NCBI RefSeq assembly: GCF_005146945.1
Contig: NZ_SWMS01000033.1
Span: 1 to 59,604 of the forward strand
Origin: Prauserella endophytica
Lineage (GTDB): Bacteria; Actinomycetota; Actinomycetes; Mycobacteriales; Pseudonocardiaceae
Direction of reading: 5' to 3'
DNA: 59,604 nt
In this document: in pieces, positions 1 to 8,017 of the stretch
Layout of the letters: each line of letters opens with the position of its first letter
Numbering within the stretch: the first letter of the stretch is position 1
Made by a program: the position numbers and the translations under genes
The notes under the pieces: model-generated
What the model saw: only the letters and a program-made list of their open reading frames with translations
What the model was told of the DNA's origin: nothing
Databases searched by the model: none

Positions 1-66
1 GCCCCATCACCACATCGACCACCACAACGATGATCTACCACACGACGACCAACTGCCGTTGCAGTA

Positions 67-432
67 CTAGCTCGTGGCGCGCGGGCCTTGCTTCGGGTCG
101 GTGTCGTCCGCTGCCCGAGGTCGGGAGCTACGCGATAGGTACGGTCGTGGCCGCGGGCTTGCTCGTGGCTTCGCCGGCCGTACGGGAATGCGGGGTAGCC
201 GCAGTGTCGGCAGGTCGCGCTCCTGGCCTGATTGGCGCCGGTCGCGGTCGTACACGGGCCAGGCCGGAGCAGGTTGTTCGTGCTCGGCCGCGACGCGGGC
301 GGTGATGGCCGCTACCGAGTCCGGGCGCCTGTTCCAGTGGCGCCGCCGCCGGCGAGCGAGAGCCCGCAGACCGAGCACGGCACCGGCCAGCATCAGAACG
401 GCCACGAGGCTGACCAGGAGAGCTGGGCTCAT
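67..432 (-). CDS. small single-pass membrane protein
   Basis: A 121-residue protein with an N-terminal hydrophobic segment (about residues 4-26) followed at once by an Arg-rich stretch (LARRRRRHW). This predicts a single-pass inner-membrane protein with a cytoplasmic basic, Pro-rich tail. It is the last gene of the minus-strand group that starts near 2160 and lies 21 bp after the preceding small gene. No family is recognised. Its position beside a HAD-fold protein and a second membrane protein suggests a shared transcript; a functional link is inference only. Confidence 0.6.
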   Translation of the reverse strand: MSPALLVSLVAVLMLAGAVLGLRALARRRRRHWNRRPDSVAAITARVAAEHEQPAPAWPVYDRDRRQSGQERDLPTLRLPRIPVRPAKPRASPRPRPYLSRSSRPRAADDTDPKQGPRATS

Positions 433-453
433 CGCCAGGTCCGCTGGTGTGGG

Positions 454-654
454 TCATGAGACGCCCGCCCGATCGGCGGGGGCACGGATGCGGCCGACAG
501 CGGCCAGCGTGTAAGGCGCCCGAGGGCGGCGGGTGTCGTCCGGTGCGGGCAAGCGCCCCGGCGTGGTGATGCCCAGGTTCAGCAAATCGAGGTCGGTGAA
601 CTGCCGGGTGAAGTCGGCCTCGCTACGAGGCCGTGGGTGCGGACGGACGCTCAT
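454..654 (-). CDS. small hypothetical protein
   Basis: A 66-residue protein starting MSVRPHPRPRSEADFTRQF. The ATG at 654 overlaps the TGA of the upstream HAD gene (ATGA), which argues for translational coupling and decides the start; a longer reading frame upstream of it is Arg-rich and unlike a protein. There is no recognisable domain. It is rich in Arg and Pro with a short central hydrophobic stretch (DLDLLNLGI). Confidence 0.55.
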   Translation of the reverse strand: MSVRPHPRPRSEADFTRQFTDLDLLNLGITTPGRLPAPDDTRRPRAPYTLAAVGRIRAPADRAGVS

Positions 655-1301
655 GCCGGCGCTCCCGCCAGCTCGGCCAAGCGGTCGGCGGCGTCGGCGA
701 GGTCGCGCACGACGGCGACCCGCGGATCGCGGCGAACATCCTCGGGCACCTCGACGTCGCGGGTGTTGACCAGCACGGCCGCGCGGCACCCGGCGGCGAG
801 CGGTCCCCGGACGTCTTCGGGCACCCGGTCACCGAGGTGCACGATGTCACCGACCGGAACCTGGTACTCGGCGGCGATAGCAGTCCAGCAACGCGGCTGG
901 GGTTTCCGTGCCTGCAGCTGGTAGCTGGTGTAGATCCCGGCGAGATACTGCCCGCACTGATCGTGCAGGTCACCCATCCTGGCGGGGCCCGCGACGCAGG
1001 AGACGTTCGACAACGCCACCACCGGCGCCAGGGCCGCCAGCCGCTCGAGAGCGGTCTTGGTGCCGGGGTAGGCGGTGAAACCGCCGGTCGGCCAGATCAA
1101 CGGCCACTCGGAGGCGCTGATCAGCAGCCGCTCCCGCACCAGCTCGGCGACCTCCTCGGTGAGCTCGGGAACGACGTGGAGGATGTTGCGGTCGATCTCG
1201 GCGGCGTTGTCCGGGGCCAGGGCGATCTCCCGCAGCACGTCCGCCGTACCGGGCCGGTCGAACGAGCCGAGGGTGTCGCCCACGTCGGTGACGATCAGCA
1301 C
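651..1301 (-). CDS. HAD-superfamily hydrolase-like protein
   Basis: A 216-residue protein from a GTG at 1301, chosen because the HAD motif I follows immediately and the GTGCTGA overlap with the upstream gene's stop implies coupling. Motif I reads TDVGDTLG (nucleophile Asp at residue 6). Motif II is probably the Ser in ALSNVS, motif III the Lys in ARKPQPR, and motif IV is HLGDRVPED. Position +2 after the nucleophile is Gly instead of the usual phosphatase Asp, as in haloacid-dehalogenase or phosphonatase-type members, so simple phosphatase activity should not be assumed. It sits in a five-gene minus-strand group with a membrane protein. The substrate cannot be read from sequence. Confidence 0.82.
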   Translation of the reverse strand: MLIVTDVGDTLGSFDRPGTADVLREIALAPDNAAEIDRNILHVVPELTEEVAELVRERLLISASEWPLIWPTGGFTAYPGTKTALERLAALAPVVALSNVSCVAGPARMGDLHDQCGQYLAGIYTSYQLQARKPQPRCWTAIAAEYQVPVGDIVHLGDRVPEDVRGPLAAGCRAAVLVNTRDVEVPEDVRRDPRVAVVRDLADAADRLAELAGAPA

Positions 1302-1906
1302 GCGGCACCTCGCACTCGGCGGCGCGCGGGCACGGCCAGGCGGGCCATCACCGCCGCCGCGAGGACACCCAGAAGTTTGTGGAGCCCTTGATCGAGGTCG
1401 GAGAGCGCCGTGCCCGGCCCCGAGGTATCCGGTTCGGCATCCGGTTTGCGCAGCACGGTGCCGTACGCGATGAAGGAGTCCTTGTGGTTGACCCGTTCCG
1501 CCAACCACAACAGGACACGACGACGATCGATGACCCAGTGCGTCCCGAAATTGATCACCGCACCGGCCAACCGGGCACGCCACGGCAGGCGCAGACCGAG
1601 AAGACGCACCACGACCTCGGTGACGACCAGCTGCCCCGCCGCGTAGGTGAGCACATGCCCCGTGGCCGCCCGGCGCCCGACAACAGAGGCTGGCACCGGA
1701 ACCTCGTCCTCACGCACGATCTCGTCCGCGGGCGTGCCATCGCTCGGGTACACCAGCTCGTCGCCCTGTAACCCTTTGAGGACGGCATCTTTCGGTCGTT
1801 GAAGCCAACGATCTGCCCAGAGATGCAAGCCGTGGAACGTACTGGTGAGCGCACCGAACAGCGCGACCCGCTCCACGACACGGCCGGAGAAAGTCGCCGT
1901 GGTCAT
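1295..1906 (-). CDS. predicted membrane protein
   Basis: A 203-residue protein with hydrophobic segments near residues 15-32, 85-105, 112-125 and 175-192, separated by a polar loop (DELVYPSDGTPADEIVRE). No family is recognised. The start overlaps the preceding 85-residue gene (ATGA at 1903-1906) and the end overlaps the HAD gene by 7 bp, so it lies in the middle of a tightly coupled operon. A role as membrane partner of the neighbouring enzymes is inference. Confidence 0.65.
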   Translation of the reverse strand: MTTATFSGRVVERVALFGALTSTFHGLHLWADRWLQRPKDAVLKGLQGDELVYPSDGTPADEIVREDEVPVPASVVGRRAATGHVLTYAAGQLVVTEVVVRLLGLRLPWRARLAGAVINFGTHWVIDRRRVLLWLAERVNHKDSFIAYGTVLRKPDAEPDTSGPGTALSDLDQGLHKLLGVLAAAVMARLAVPARRRVRGAAC

Positions 1907-2160
1907 CCGATGTGCCCCTGCGCACCGGCTGCTTCGTCATCGGAGCGCTGGTAGAACAGCTCGAGATACACGTCCGCGTCCGCGGCGTCGGAGTCACGAT
2001 CGACGCGGCGGGGCTGGTCGAGATCAACGCCCCACACCTGAATCCCTGCCTGCACCGGATCGGACAGCCACCGGGCTGCACCGGCGAACACCTCCGCGCA
2101 GTCGCGGCCCCTGAACGTCGTGCAGTCCACGGCGCCGCGTGCTGGCTGTCGGTGTGACAT
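1903..2160 (-). CDS. small hypothetical protein, operon head
   Basis: An 85-residue protein (MSHRQPARGAVDCTTFRGRD...) preceded by an AAGGAAGG ribosome-binding site about 10 bp before the ATG at 2160. It is acidic towards the C-terminus, with a central YLELFYQRSDDE. No domain is recognised. It overlaps the next gene by ATGA and is probably the first gene of the group running down to position 67; the gene for the glycosyltransferase-like protein ends 66 bp upstream. Confidence 0.55.
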   Translation of the reverse strand: MSHRQPARGAVDCTTFRGRDCAEVFAGAARWLSDPVQAGIQVWGVDLDQPRRVDRDSDAADADVYLELFYQRSDDEAAGAQGHIG

Positions 2161-2226
2161 ACGAACCGAACCTTCCTTCTTCGAGATGCCTTCGGATGAA
2201 ATGCGACCGGCGAGCGTCAGTTCTGC

Positions 2227-3579
2227 TCAACCGGCACCGGGGAGCGAGGAGGCGACGGAGTCGCCGCTGACGCTGTCAGCGGGCTGCTCGGCCATGACCG
2301 GTGTTCCGGTGGCCAGCAAGAACTGGCGCGCCGCAGCGACCACCGAATGACGGGCAGGCATGGTGTAGCCGCCGGCGCTGGCACCGAAGCGCAGCCACGG
2401 CCCGAGCCGCGCCAGATACGCCAGCCACAACCGCTCAGAGATCGCGGGAATATCGGCCTGCAACGCACGAGCGGCATGCCAGGAGTTCAGCAGCGGCTCC
2501 GGCCAGCTCGCCGCCTCACCTGGTCGCGACGCCACCACCTGAGCCGCTCGCGAGCACTGCGTCAACATCGCGGTGAACACCTCCGGCGGCGGAAGCTGCC
2601 CCTTGACCAACCCGAGATCGGCCACCCACGGCACCACCGGGACCGGCTCGCGGACCGAGGCGGCGACCGACGCCAACCGCAGCGCGGTTGGCAGCAGTGC
2701 GGACGCTTCGCCACGGTCCACCGGATCGCGGTTCATCAACCGCGCGAACGCCTCCGGATGCGGAATGCGGGGCAAGGTCTGCCCGACATCCAAGCCGGCC
2801 TCGCGAACGGCTGCCAACAGCCCCAAGCCGTGCCCGTGCTCCCAACCCATGCGCATCAAACCCCAGGACGGCGACAGCACATCGGGCACAGCGTCGCCGG
2901 ATAGCACCAGCGTTCGGGCCTGCGGATCCACCAGCGTGAAACCGAGCGCTGGCGCGCACAGAGGCCGCAGCACGTGGATGGCCAGCAGACGATGCCACCA
3001 CGGCGCGGCCAATGGGCTGCACACCGCTCCCGGCCGCTTCTGCTCGCGCAGCCTGCGCAACGCCGACGCGAGACGCGACTCCGCGGCCGGTGCCTCAAGA
3101 TCCGCAGGCACGATCGGATCGGCCAGCACCACCTCCTCGGCACCGACTTGAGCTGCGTGTCGCAAGCCCCGCGCCACGGCGGCACCCCACCCAGCACCCG
3201 GCAGCGTCAGTTCAACACGCGAACCCCACAACCGGGCGTTCTGGAACGCCACGCGCGTCCGCTGGTCAGTCGCGGCACTGGTGTCCACCAGCACGGTGCA
3301 GACCGGTCGGGAAAGCCCGGTCGCCAACACCGCCTGCTCGATGTGCTCGGCCACAAGCGCCACCGTGTCGCCACGTGTGCACGCGGGGAGCACGACCACC
3401 AGCGGTGATGGTTCCTCGTTTGCCGTGAAGGATGGGACGGCGCGACCATCGGCGGGAGGGGGAGTCGTCGTGTCGCCGGATGGTCGTGCCGCCCCGCGCC
3501 CCACCTCGTTAGCCGACCCCGGGGGACGGGTCTGGCCAGGGCGAGATGAGGACGTCGTTGGTCGGGCTGGAACCGTCAC
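2227..3579 (-). CDS. glycosyltransferase family 2-like protein
   Basis: A 450-residue protein from the GTG at 3579, with AGAGAG as ribosome-binding site. The open frame extends further upstream but that part is Cys/Arg-rich and not protein-like. After a Pro/Ser/Thr-rich N-terminus of about 60 residues, a GT-A-like fold begins (PLVVVLPACTRGDTVALVAE), and a GAGWGAAVARGLRHA segment resembles the nucleotide-sugar binding region of GT2 enzymes. The expected DxD is present only as a weak VLADPIVPADLE. The C-terminal half is Leu/Ala-rich and helical. This is either a nucleotide-diphospho-sugar transferase of unknown acceptor or a degenerate family member; the fold assignment is moderate. Confidence 0.6.
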   Translation of the reverse strand: MTVPARPTTSSSRPGQTRPPGSANEVGRGAARPSGDTTTPPPADGRAVPSFTANEEPSPLVVVLPACTRGDTVALVAEHIEQAVLATGLSRPVCTVLVDTSAATDQRTRVAFQNARLWGSRVELTLPGAGWGAAVARGLRHAAQVGAEEVVLADPIVPADLEAPAAESRLASALRRLREQKRPGAVCSPLAAPWWHRLLAIHVLRPLCAPALGFTLVDPQARTLVLSGDAVPDVLSPSWGLMRMGWEHGHGLGLLAAVREAGLDVGQTLPRIPHPEAFARLMNRDPVDRGEASALLPTALRLASVAASVREPVPVVPWVADLGLVKGQLPPPEVFTAMLTQCSRAAQVVASRPGEAASWPEPLLNSWHAARALQADIPAISERLWLAYLARLGPWLRFGASAGGYTMPARHSVVAAARQFLLATGTPVMAEQPADSVSGDSVASSLPGAG

Positions 3580-4231
3580 GACATCTCTCTTTGCGCTGCG
3601 CGACGGATTCGGGGATGTGTGACCACCCCTCCGCTGCCAGCCTCGACCGCGAGGTAGCCGAAACGCGCAGCGGTTCCTCCCCTGCTTGCGCAGAAGGCGA
3701 TTAAGCGGTGTGAAAAAACGGGAACAGAGTGGCGGAAGCGGTCGACGTCGCCATTCTCGCGTGACGATCGGGCACACCGCACTCTCTCGCCTGCAACCCC
3801 TAGCCGAACAGTCACTCTTCCCCCTGGAGTAGGTCGTCCCCGCCCGAACGCAGAAGGCTATGCGCAGGATGCCGCCCTGAAGTACCACCGAAGTGCCACA
3901 AGGTCGATCACGCACCTCTTCCTGCTAGCTTCCATCGGGCTCGGCATCTGTAGCAGCGGGCCGGGTTTACTCGCTTGGCGTGCTCCCTTGACTAATCGCA
4001 CGGGTAACGAGATTGCAAGCTTTGCGCTTGGCGGGCGGAAGTGGAAGCAGAAATCTGTAGGCCGCTTGTAGGCCGCGGCATTTCCAGGACCCGGCAACCC
4101 TGCGGACGGATCCAGCTGAGCTATAGAAAGAGTAGACTTCGCGCAGCCGGCGACGGAACCTGCACCTTTGATGGCAGTCCACTAAAGGCCGCTTCGTGCG
4201 GCTTCAGACGGAAGACTCTGCTCGCCGAAGC
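3580..4231. other. intergenic region, no convincing gene
   Basis: About 650 bp between the glycosyltransferase-like gene start and the end of the dehydrogenase gene. Short open frames on both strands have Arg- or Ser-rich translations and no ribosome-binding sites. It holds the 18-bp element at 4055-4072 (listed separately). It also holds a minus-strand stretch around 4109-4135 (TATAGCTCAGCTGG) that resembles a tRNA D-arm but lacks the rest of a tRNA. Upstream promoter sequence for the minus-strand gene at 3579 must lie here, but no clear -35/-10 pair was recognised. Confidence 0.5.
4055..4072 (+). repeat. 18-bp element, copy 1 (TGTAGG direct repeats, 11-bp period)
   Basis: The 18 bases here (CTGTAGGCCGCTTGTAGG) are identical, in inverted orientation, to 6395-6412. 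The element contains two half-sites, TGTAGGCC and TGTAGG, spaced exactly 11 bp. In this copy the second half-site also continues as GGCCGC, so a TGTAGGCCGC unit is tandemly repeated. One helical turn between half-sites is typical of a protein-binding site. Confidence 0.5.
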
Positions 4232-4942
4232 TCACCATTCGAGCGGTGCGCGATCGTAGAAGAGGCCGCCAGATGGGCCGCCTTCAGGAAGCGTGGCAAG
4301 CCAGACCGGGGTGTCGGCTCCTTGTTGGACTGAACGCGGCGCATTCGGTCCTCCGAGGTCCGTTCTGACCCAGCCCGGCGATGCAGCGTTGACGAGAATT
4401 CCCGTCCCACTCAAGCGGGCGGCGAACACGCGGGTCAAGGCGTTCATGGCAGCTTTACTGACCCGGTATGCAGGTTCAGTCGCCCGGTTCAAATGATGCA
4501 ACGACCCGAGGGTGCTGGAGATATTTACGATGCGACCATAATTATTTGCGGTCATCGCTGGTGCCACCGACTCGCACAGTCGCCAGGCTCCCAGTACGTT
4601 CACCTCCATCACGTTCTTGAATGCTTCGACGTCGAGCCGCAGTGCGTCGTGATCCCCGTCAGATATTCCTGCATTGTTCACAAGAATGTCAATTCTTCCG
4701 AACGTGCGGAGAACGCCTTGGACGGCATCGCGTACGGAATCTGGCTGGGTGACATCGAGGGTTATCTCGCGATAGAGGCCCGAGGTGACGGAATTTTCTT
4801 CCGTTGTGGATGATTCGGTGGCGTGGTTGCGTACGCCCGCGCACACCGATATTCCGCGAGCGGAAAGCTGACGGGCGATTTCCCGTCCGATACCCCTGCT
4901 GGCTCCGGTGACAATGGCGACCCGATCTTGAGGAGGGGGCAT
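4232..4942 (-). CDS. short-chain dehydrogenase/reductase (SDR)
   Basis: A 236-residue classical SDR predicted to oxidise or reduce an alcohol/carbonyl with NAD(P)(H). The Rossmann glycine motif TGASRGIG is at residues 12-19, NNAG at 89-92, and the catalytic set is Ser142/143, Tyr159 and Lys163 (YRVSK), with a structural Asn115 (VNVLG). The start at 4942 (MPPPQDRVAIVTG) places the motif at the normal distance from the N-terminus. It begins 1 bp after the TGA of the upstream regulator (TGATATG), so the two are translationally coupled and the regulator probably controls this enzyme. The substrate is unknown. Confidence 0.9.
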   Translation of the reverse strand: MPPPQDRVAIVTGASRGIGREIARQLSARGISVCAGVRNHATESSTTEENSVTSGLYREITLDVTQPDSVRDAVQGVLRTFGRIDILVNNAGISDGDHDALRLDVEAFKNVMEVNVLGAWRLCESVAPAMTANNYGRIVNISSTLGSLHHLNRATEPAYRVSKAAMNALTRVFAARLSGTGILVNAASPGWVRTDLGGPNAPRSVQQGADTPVWLATLPEGGPSGGLFYDRAPLEW

Positions 4943-4943
4943 A

Positions 4944-6323
4944 TCAGCAAGCGATCCGTTGGAACTGTCGATCGAGTTTGTTAATCCGTGGGTCGCCTTT
5001 ATAGCGATCGAGGGTGGCTCTGCCGACGCGTATTGTCTCGATTGATCGGACTGACTGGGTTTGGGCTGCGAGATCGATCGCGGTGGTGAAATCGCGGCAC
5101 GCCATGTCAAGTTCGTTGGCATCGGCGTACGCCTGCCCGCTGCGGGCGTGATAGATCGTTCGGTCGCGAACGTAGTCGCTGCTCATCGTGCTCAGTGCGG
5201 AGTCAATCAGGGGCCTCGCGCGTGCGGGCTCGGACAAACTCACCCAGCAGGCGCCAGCCTGGGCGTCCAGCTCGGCGTGGTCGAAGTAGTAGATCCAGTC
5301 CGGGGCGTTGTCGGGGGAAATATCGGCCGCGTCGAGATACCGCTCGGCGAGGTTGAGCTGGTGACCGCAGCCCCTTTCGTCTCTGGCGATGGCGTACGCC
5401 CGCGCCTTCCGGCTGGCAATCATGGCTCTCAGGCGGGCGTTACCGCTGCGGCCGAGGAAGTCTGATGCCGTGTCCAGGAGGGAGAGTGCGTCGTTCGGGC
5501 GCCCGTCGAGCATCACTTGGAAGCTCATGCAGGCGAGAACGTGTGCGCCGGCTTCGGGAGCGTTCGCCTCGACTGAGGCCCGCAGCGCAGTGACGTAGTG
5601 CTCCTGCGCCGCGGCGTGTTGTGCCACGTCGAAGTGGAGCCAGCCGCACAGGCGGGCCGCTTCGGTGATGTGGGCGAAAAGGGTCCTGCCGGTTGTTTCG
5701 TCGTAAGTGGCGGTGTCCGCGAGGGTCGAGAGCCAGCGAAGCTCGGCGCGGGCCAGGTGTCGAAGATCTGTGCCGCCGAAGACATCGTCCAGGTGGCGGA
5801 GCTCGGCGAGGCGGCTTCCCAGGCGGTCGAGGACCGCACGGCTGAGGTATTCCCCTCGCGTCTCAGGCGCCACGAGCGTCGCTGCTTCGGCTGTCGCCAT
5901 ATTTGAGGCCCACTCGGTGGCGACTCCGAGCAGGCTGGCGCCCGAGAGAGTCAGAAAGCCGCGACGATCCACTCGATCTCCTGTCACCCAGCGAAGTACC
6001 TTCATGGTCCCGGCGATCGACCATGGCGGCTCGACCAGTTGCCCGTGTGTGTTGGTTGCGCACCACACCCAGGATGGCCATCCGCGCTCTGTGACAAGAG
6101 TGTGCGGGACGCCGAGCACCGTGGCCAGCACGTGCTGCGATTCGTCGCTGGGCGTCTTCTTGCCCGACTTCCACTTCCATATGAGCTGCCGGTCTGCTCC
6201 CGATCGCAGCCCTTGGCGCGCGAGTTCTCCGCGGTAGGACGAGGCCAGCTTGTCCAGCGTCATACCGCGTTCGCGCAAGACGACGGTAAGGGGGTGAAGA
6301 TGGTCATCTTCTGCGGTGGTCAT
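4944..6323 (-). CDS. XRE-family regulator with TPR-like C-terminus
   Basis: A 459-residue protein. An N-terminal helix-turn-helix (about residues 13-70, with SGADRQLIWKWKSGKKTPS as the recognition region) is followed by a linker containing DRRGFLTLSGA. That DRRGFL signature is common in actinomycete regulators of this build and can be mistaken for a Tat signal. The C-terminal 300 residues are helical and Ala-rich with TPR-like pairs (for example ARLCGWLHFDVAQHAAAQEH). It probably binds DNA near its own promoter; the 18-bp element at 6395-6412 lies about 75 bp upstream of its start and is a candidate operator. The next gene is the SDR. Confidence 0.85.
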   Translation of the reverse strand: MTTAEDDHLHPLTVVLRERGMTLDKLASSYRGELARQGLRSGADRQLIWKWKSGKKTPSDESQHVLATVLGVPHTLVTERGWPSWVWCATNTHGQLVEPPWSIAGTMKVLRWVTGDRVDRRGFLTLSGASLLGVATEWASNMATAEAATLVAPETRGEYLSRAVLDRLGSRLAELRHLDDVFGGTDLRHLARAELRWLSTLADTATYDETTGRTLFAHITEAARLCGWLHFDVAQHAAAQEHYVTALRASVEANAPEAGAHVLACMSFQVMLDGRPNDALSLLDTASDFLGRSGNARLRAMIASRKARAYAIARDERGCGHQLNLAERYLDAADISPDNAPDWIYYFDHAELDAQAGACWVSLSEPARARPLIDSALSTMSSDYVRDRTIYHARSGQAYADANELDMACRDFTTAIDLAAQTQSVRSIETIRVGRATLDRYKGDPRINKLDRQFQRIAC

Positions 6324-6394
6324 CGCGTCCTCCTGCCGGTTCCAGTGCGAGTCACGGGCGACGGCACGGTTCGATCGCCTGGTCGGGTTCGAGT

Positions 6395-6412
6395 CCTACA
6401 AGCGGCCTACAG
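6395..6412 (-). promoter_or_regulatory. 18-bp element, copy 2, upstream of the XRE regulator
   Basis: On the minus strand it reads CTGTAGGCCGCTTGTAGG, identical to 4055-4072, about 75 bp upstream of the regulator's start codon. It has two TGTAGG half-sites 11 bp apart. The flanking bases GGTTCGAGTCC on the plus strand resemble a tRNA T-arm, but no tRNA can be folded around them. It is most likely an operator for the adjacent regulator; an attachment-site remnant is the alternative. Confidence 0.45.
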
Positions 6413-6530
6413 CTGGGGTCTTTTGCGATTGCGTCTCGCCGTGTGTGCTGGTTGGTGGTTGGTTATCCGATCTTGGGCGGAACGGTGGTGATGCGAATGG
6501 TGTGATCGCGGTGGACCACCTCGTGAGCGG

Positions 6531-6899
6531 CTACGCCGCTGATTGGAGTGTGAACTGGCCAGCTGCGGCACCTTGAGTGAACGCGGTCCACTCGACCACG
6601 GTGTAGGTGAGCGCGGTGCCGTCAGCGGCGTGCAGGCGCACGCCACCATCGGTCTGGCGTTCGATGCGCAGAGCGTGGTTGCTTCCAGCGGGTGCCGTGC
6701 CGGTGACCTCGGCGAGGAAATCGGGCCACGCGGCTATGTCGACGGTGAGCACGGGGCCCTCGCCTCGGTCTTTCGTGTCGCGAACCAGCACGGCGGAAGT
6801 TTCGAAGAGAACTTCGACGCAGCCACCTTGCGAGGGGCTGAAGCTGGACTTGAACCAGCCCGTGCGCGGGCGGGCGGGGTTACGCGGATCTGTGGTCAC
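6531..6899 (-). CDS. DUF397 domain protein
   Basis: A 122-residue protein from a GTG at 6899 that overlaps the upstream regulator's stop (GTGA). The N-terminal half carries the DUF397 signature (WFKSSFSPSQGGCVEVLF, then VLVRDTKD and WPDFLAEV). The C-terminal 50 residues are an unusual extension (LRIERQTDGGVRLHAADG...). DUF397 proteins are small partners of DUF5753-type helix-turn-helix regulators in actinomycetes and modulate development or antibiotic production. The pairing here with the gene at 6896-7786 is the canonical arrangement. Confidence 0.9.
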   Translation of the reverse strand: MTTDPRNPARPRTGWFKSSFSPSQGGCVEVLFETSAVLVRDTKDRGEGPVLTVDIAAWPDFLAEVTGTAPAGSNHALRIERQTDGGVRLHAADGTALTYTVVEWTAFTQGAAAGQFTLQSAA

Positions 6900-7786
6900 G
6901 CTGCGGCCTCCATTTCGTGGCGGATCTGCTGAATCAAGGTGAGCGAGTCGGCGTCGTTGAGCGCAACCGCGTTGGAGACGTCCTCCGAGCCGAAGACGTC
7001 TTCGAAGCTGGCCTTGAACTCGCGGACGACCTGCACTCGGTCGATGAGGTTGCCGGTGATCGCGGTTTCCTGCCAAATGAGGTCGGGCAGCAGCGCGTTG
7101 TCGAAGCTCAACAGGCTCAGCGGCCCGCCGGTCAGTGCGTGCGCTCCGGCTGCATAGTTCACAACTCGCACCCTGACGGTGCTGTTGGGCCGGGTGATCA
7201 CCTCGGTGAGGTGGTCGAGCTGGCGGCACATGACGGCAGGCCCCCCGACCTGCTGGCGCAGAGCACCTTCGGCGAGCACGATGTCCATCTTCAGTCCCTC
7301 GTCGAGCAGGGCCTGGCGAGCCAGCCTCGTTTCCAGTCGGGGGCCGACGTCGACGGCCTTGATGTAGGGGCTGCCCGCGCGGATCGTCGCGCGAGCGTAC
7401 TCGTTGGTCTGCAGCAGTCCCGCGACGTAGATCGGTGCCCATTCGCGCACCAGGCTGGCGCCAGCTTCCAGGCCGAGGAAGCGGAGGAACTCCTCGCTGT
7501 ACAGCTCGGTGTAGTCGTGCCACCAGTTCCGCTGCTCGGCTTCGACACGGAGGGTTTCGAGTATCTCCCGCTCGGCGTCGTCGAGTTCGTAGGTCTCGAC
7601 GAGCTGGGCCAGGTTGTTCGCGGTGACGCGGCGCTTGCCGGCCTCGATGGCGGAGAAGTTGCTGGGCGCGATCCCGACCCGCTTGGCGACCGCGGCGGCC
7701 GTGAGGCCCAGAGCGCCGCGAGCCCGACGCAGTCGCACACCCAGCTCCCACGCTCGCAGCGTGCTGGAGGCGTGTTGCTTCGCCAA
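6896..7786 (-). CDS. helix-turn-helix/DUF5753 regulator
   Basis: A 296-residue protein. Its XRE helix-turn-helix is at about residues 16-72 (LGLTAAAVAKRVGIAPSNFS AIEAGKRRV region). It is followed by the DUF5753 domain (WHDYTELYSEEF, LLQTNEYARATI, RLARQALL, LDHLTEV, VRVVNYAAGAH). This is the WhiJ-like class of actinomycete regulators, which act with a DUF397 partner; that partner is the overlapping next gene. Its promoter lies in the divergent region that holds the palindrome at 7882-7895. Confidence 0.92.
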   Translation of the reverse strand: MAKQHASSTLRAWELGVRLRRARGALGLTAAAVAKRVGIAPSNFSAIEAGKRRVTANNLAQLVETYELDDAEREILETLRVEAEQRNWWHDYTELYSEEFLRFLGLEAGASLVREWAPIYVAGLLQTNEYARATIRAGSPYIKAVDVGPRLETRLARQALLDEGLKMDIVLAEGALRQQVGGPAVMCRQLDHLTEVITRPNSTVRVRVVNYAAGAHALTGGPLSLLSFDNALLPDLIWQETAITGNLIDRVQVVREFKASFEDVFGSEDVSNAVALNDADSLTLIQQIRHEMEAAA

Positions 7787-7881
7787 GGTCCGGTCCTTCC
7801 TACTGCTGGATCACTCGCGGGACATACTCCACGAGATTACTCGCCCCCATCGATAAGAACACCCGTCTGGGCTATATAGGT

Positions 7882-7895
7882 CAGATAATTATCTG
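7882..7895. promoter_or_regulatory. 14-bp perfect palindrome in divergent promoter region
   Basis: CAGATAATTATCTG is a perfect palindrome in an AT-rich pocket (7870-7905) of the 231-bp divergent region between the DUF5753 regulator (start 7786, minus) and the plus-strand operon (start 8018). The position and symmetry fit an operator for a dimeric regulator, most simply the adjacent helix-turn-helix protein. The embedded ATAAT could also be part of a -10 box. Confidence 0.5.
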
Positions 7896-8017
7896 GCTAA
7901 TCTACGGACCATCGTGTTCATTCCTGGAAGTGGGGATGCATTCTCGAAGGCCGACAGCCCGATGAGGCGCGGCGGTACGCCACGAGCTGCCGCTGTCGCG
8001 GAAGGTGGGTGACAAGC

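Noticed and set aside
4100-4140. tRNA-like D-arm sequence (TAGCTCAGCTGG) on the minus strand
   Set aside because: No closing D-stem, anticodon arm or T-arm can be folded; probably chance.
6380-6402. tRNA T-arm-like GGTTCGAGTCC
   Set aside because: The acceptor and other arms are missing; noted only as a possible attachment-site remnant.
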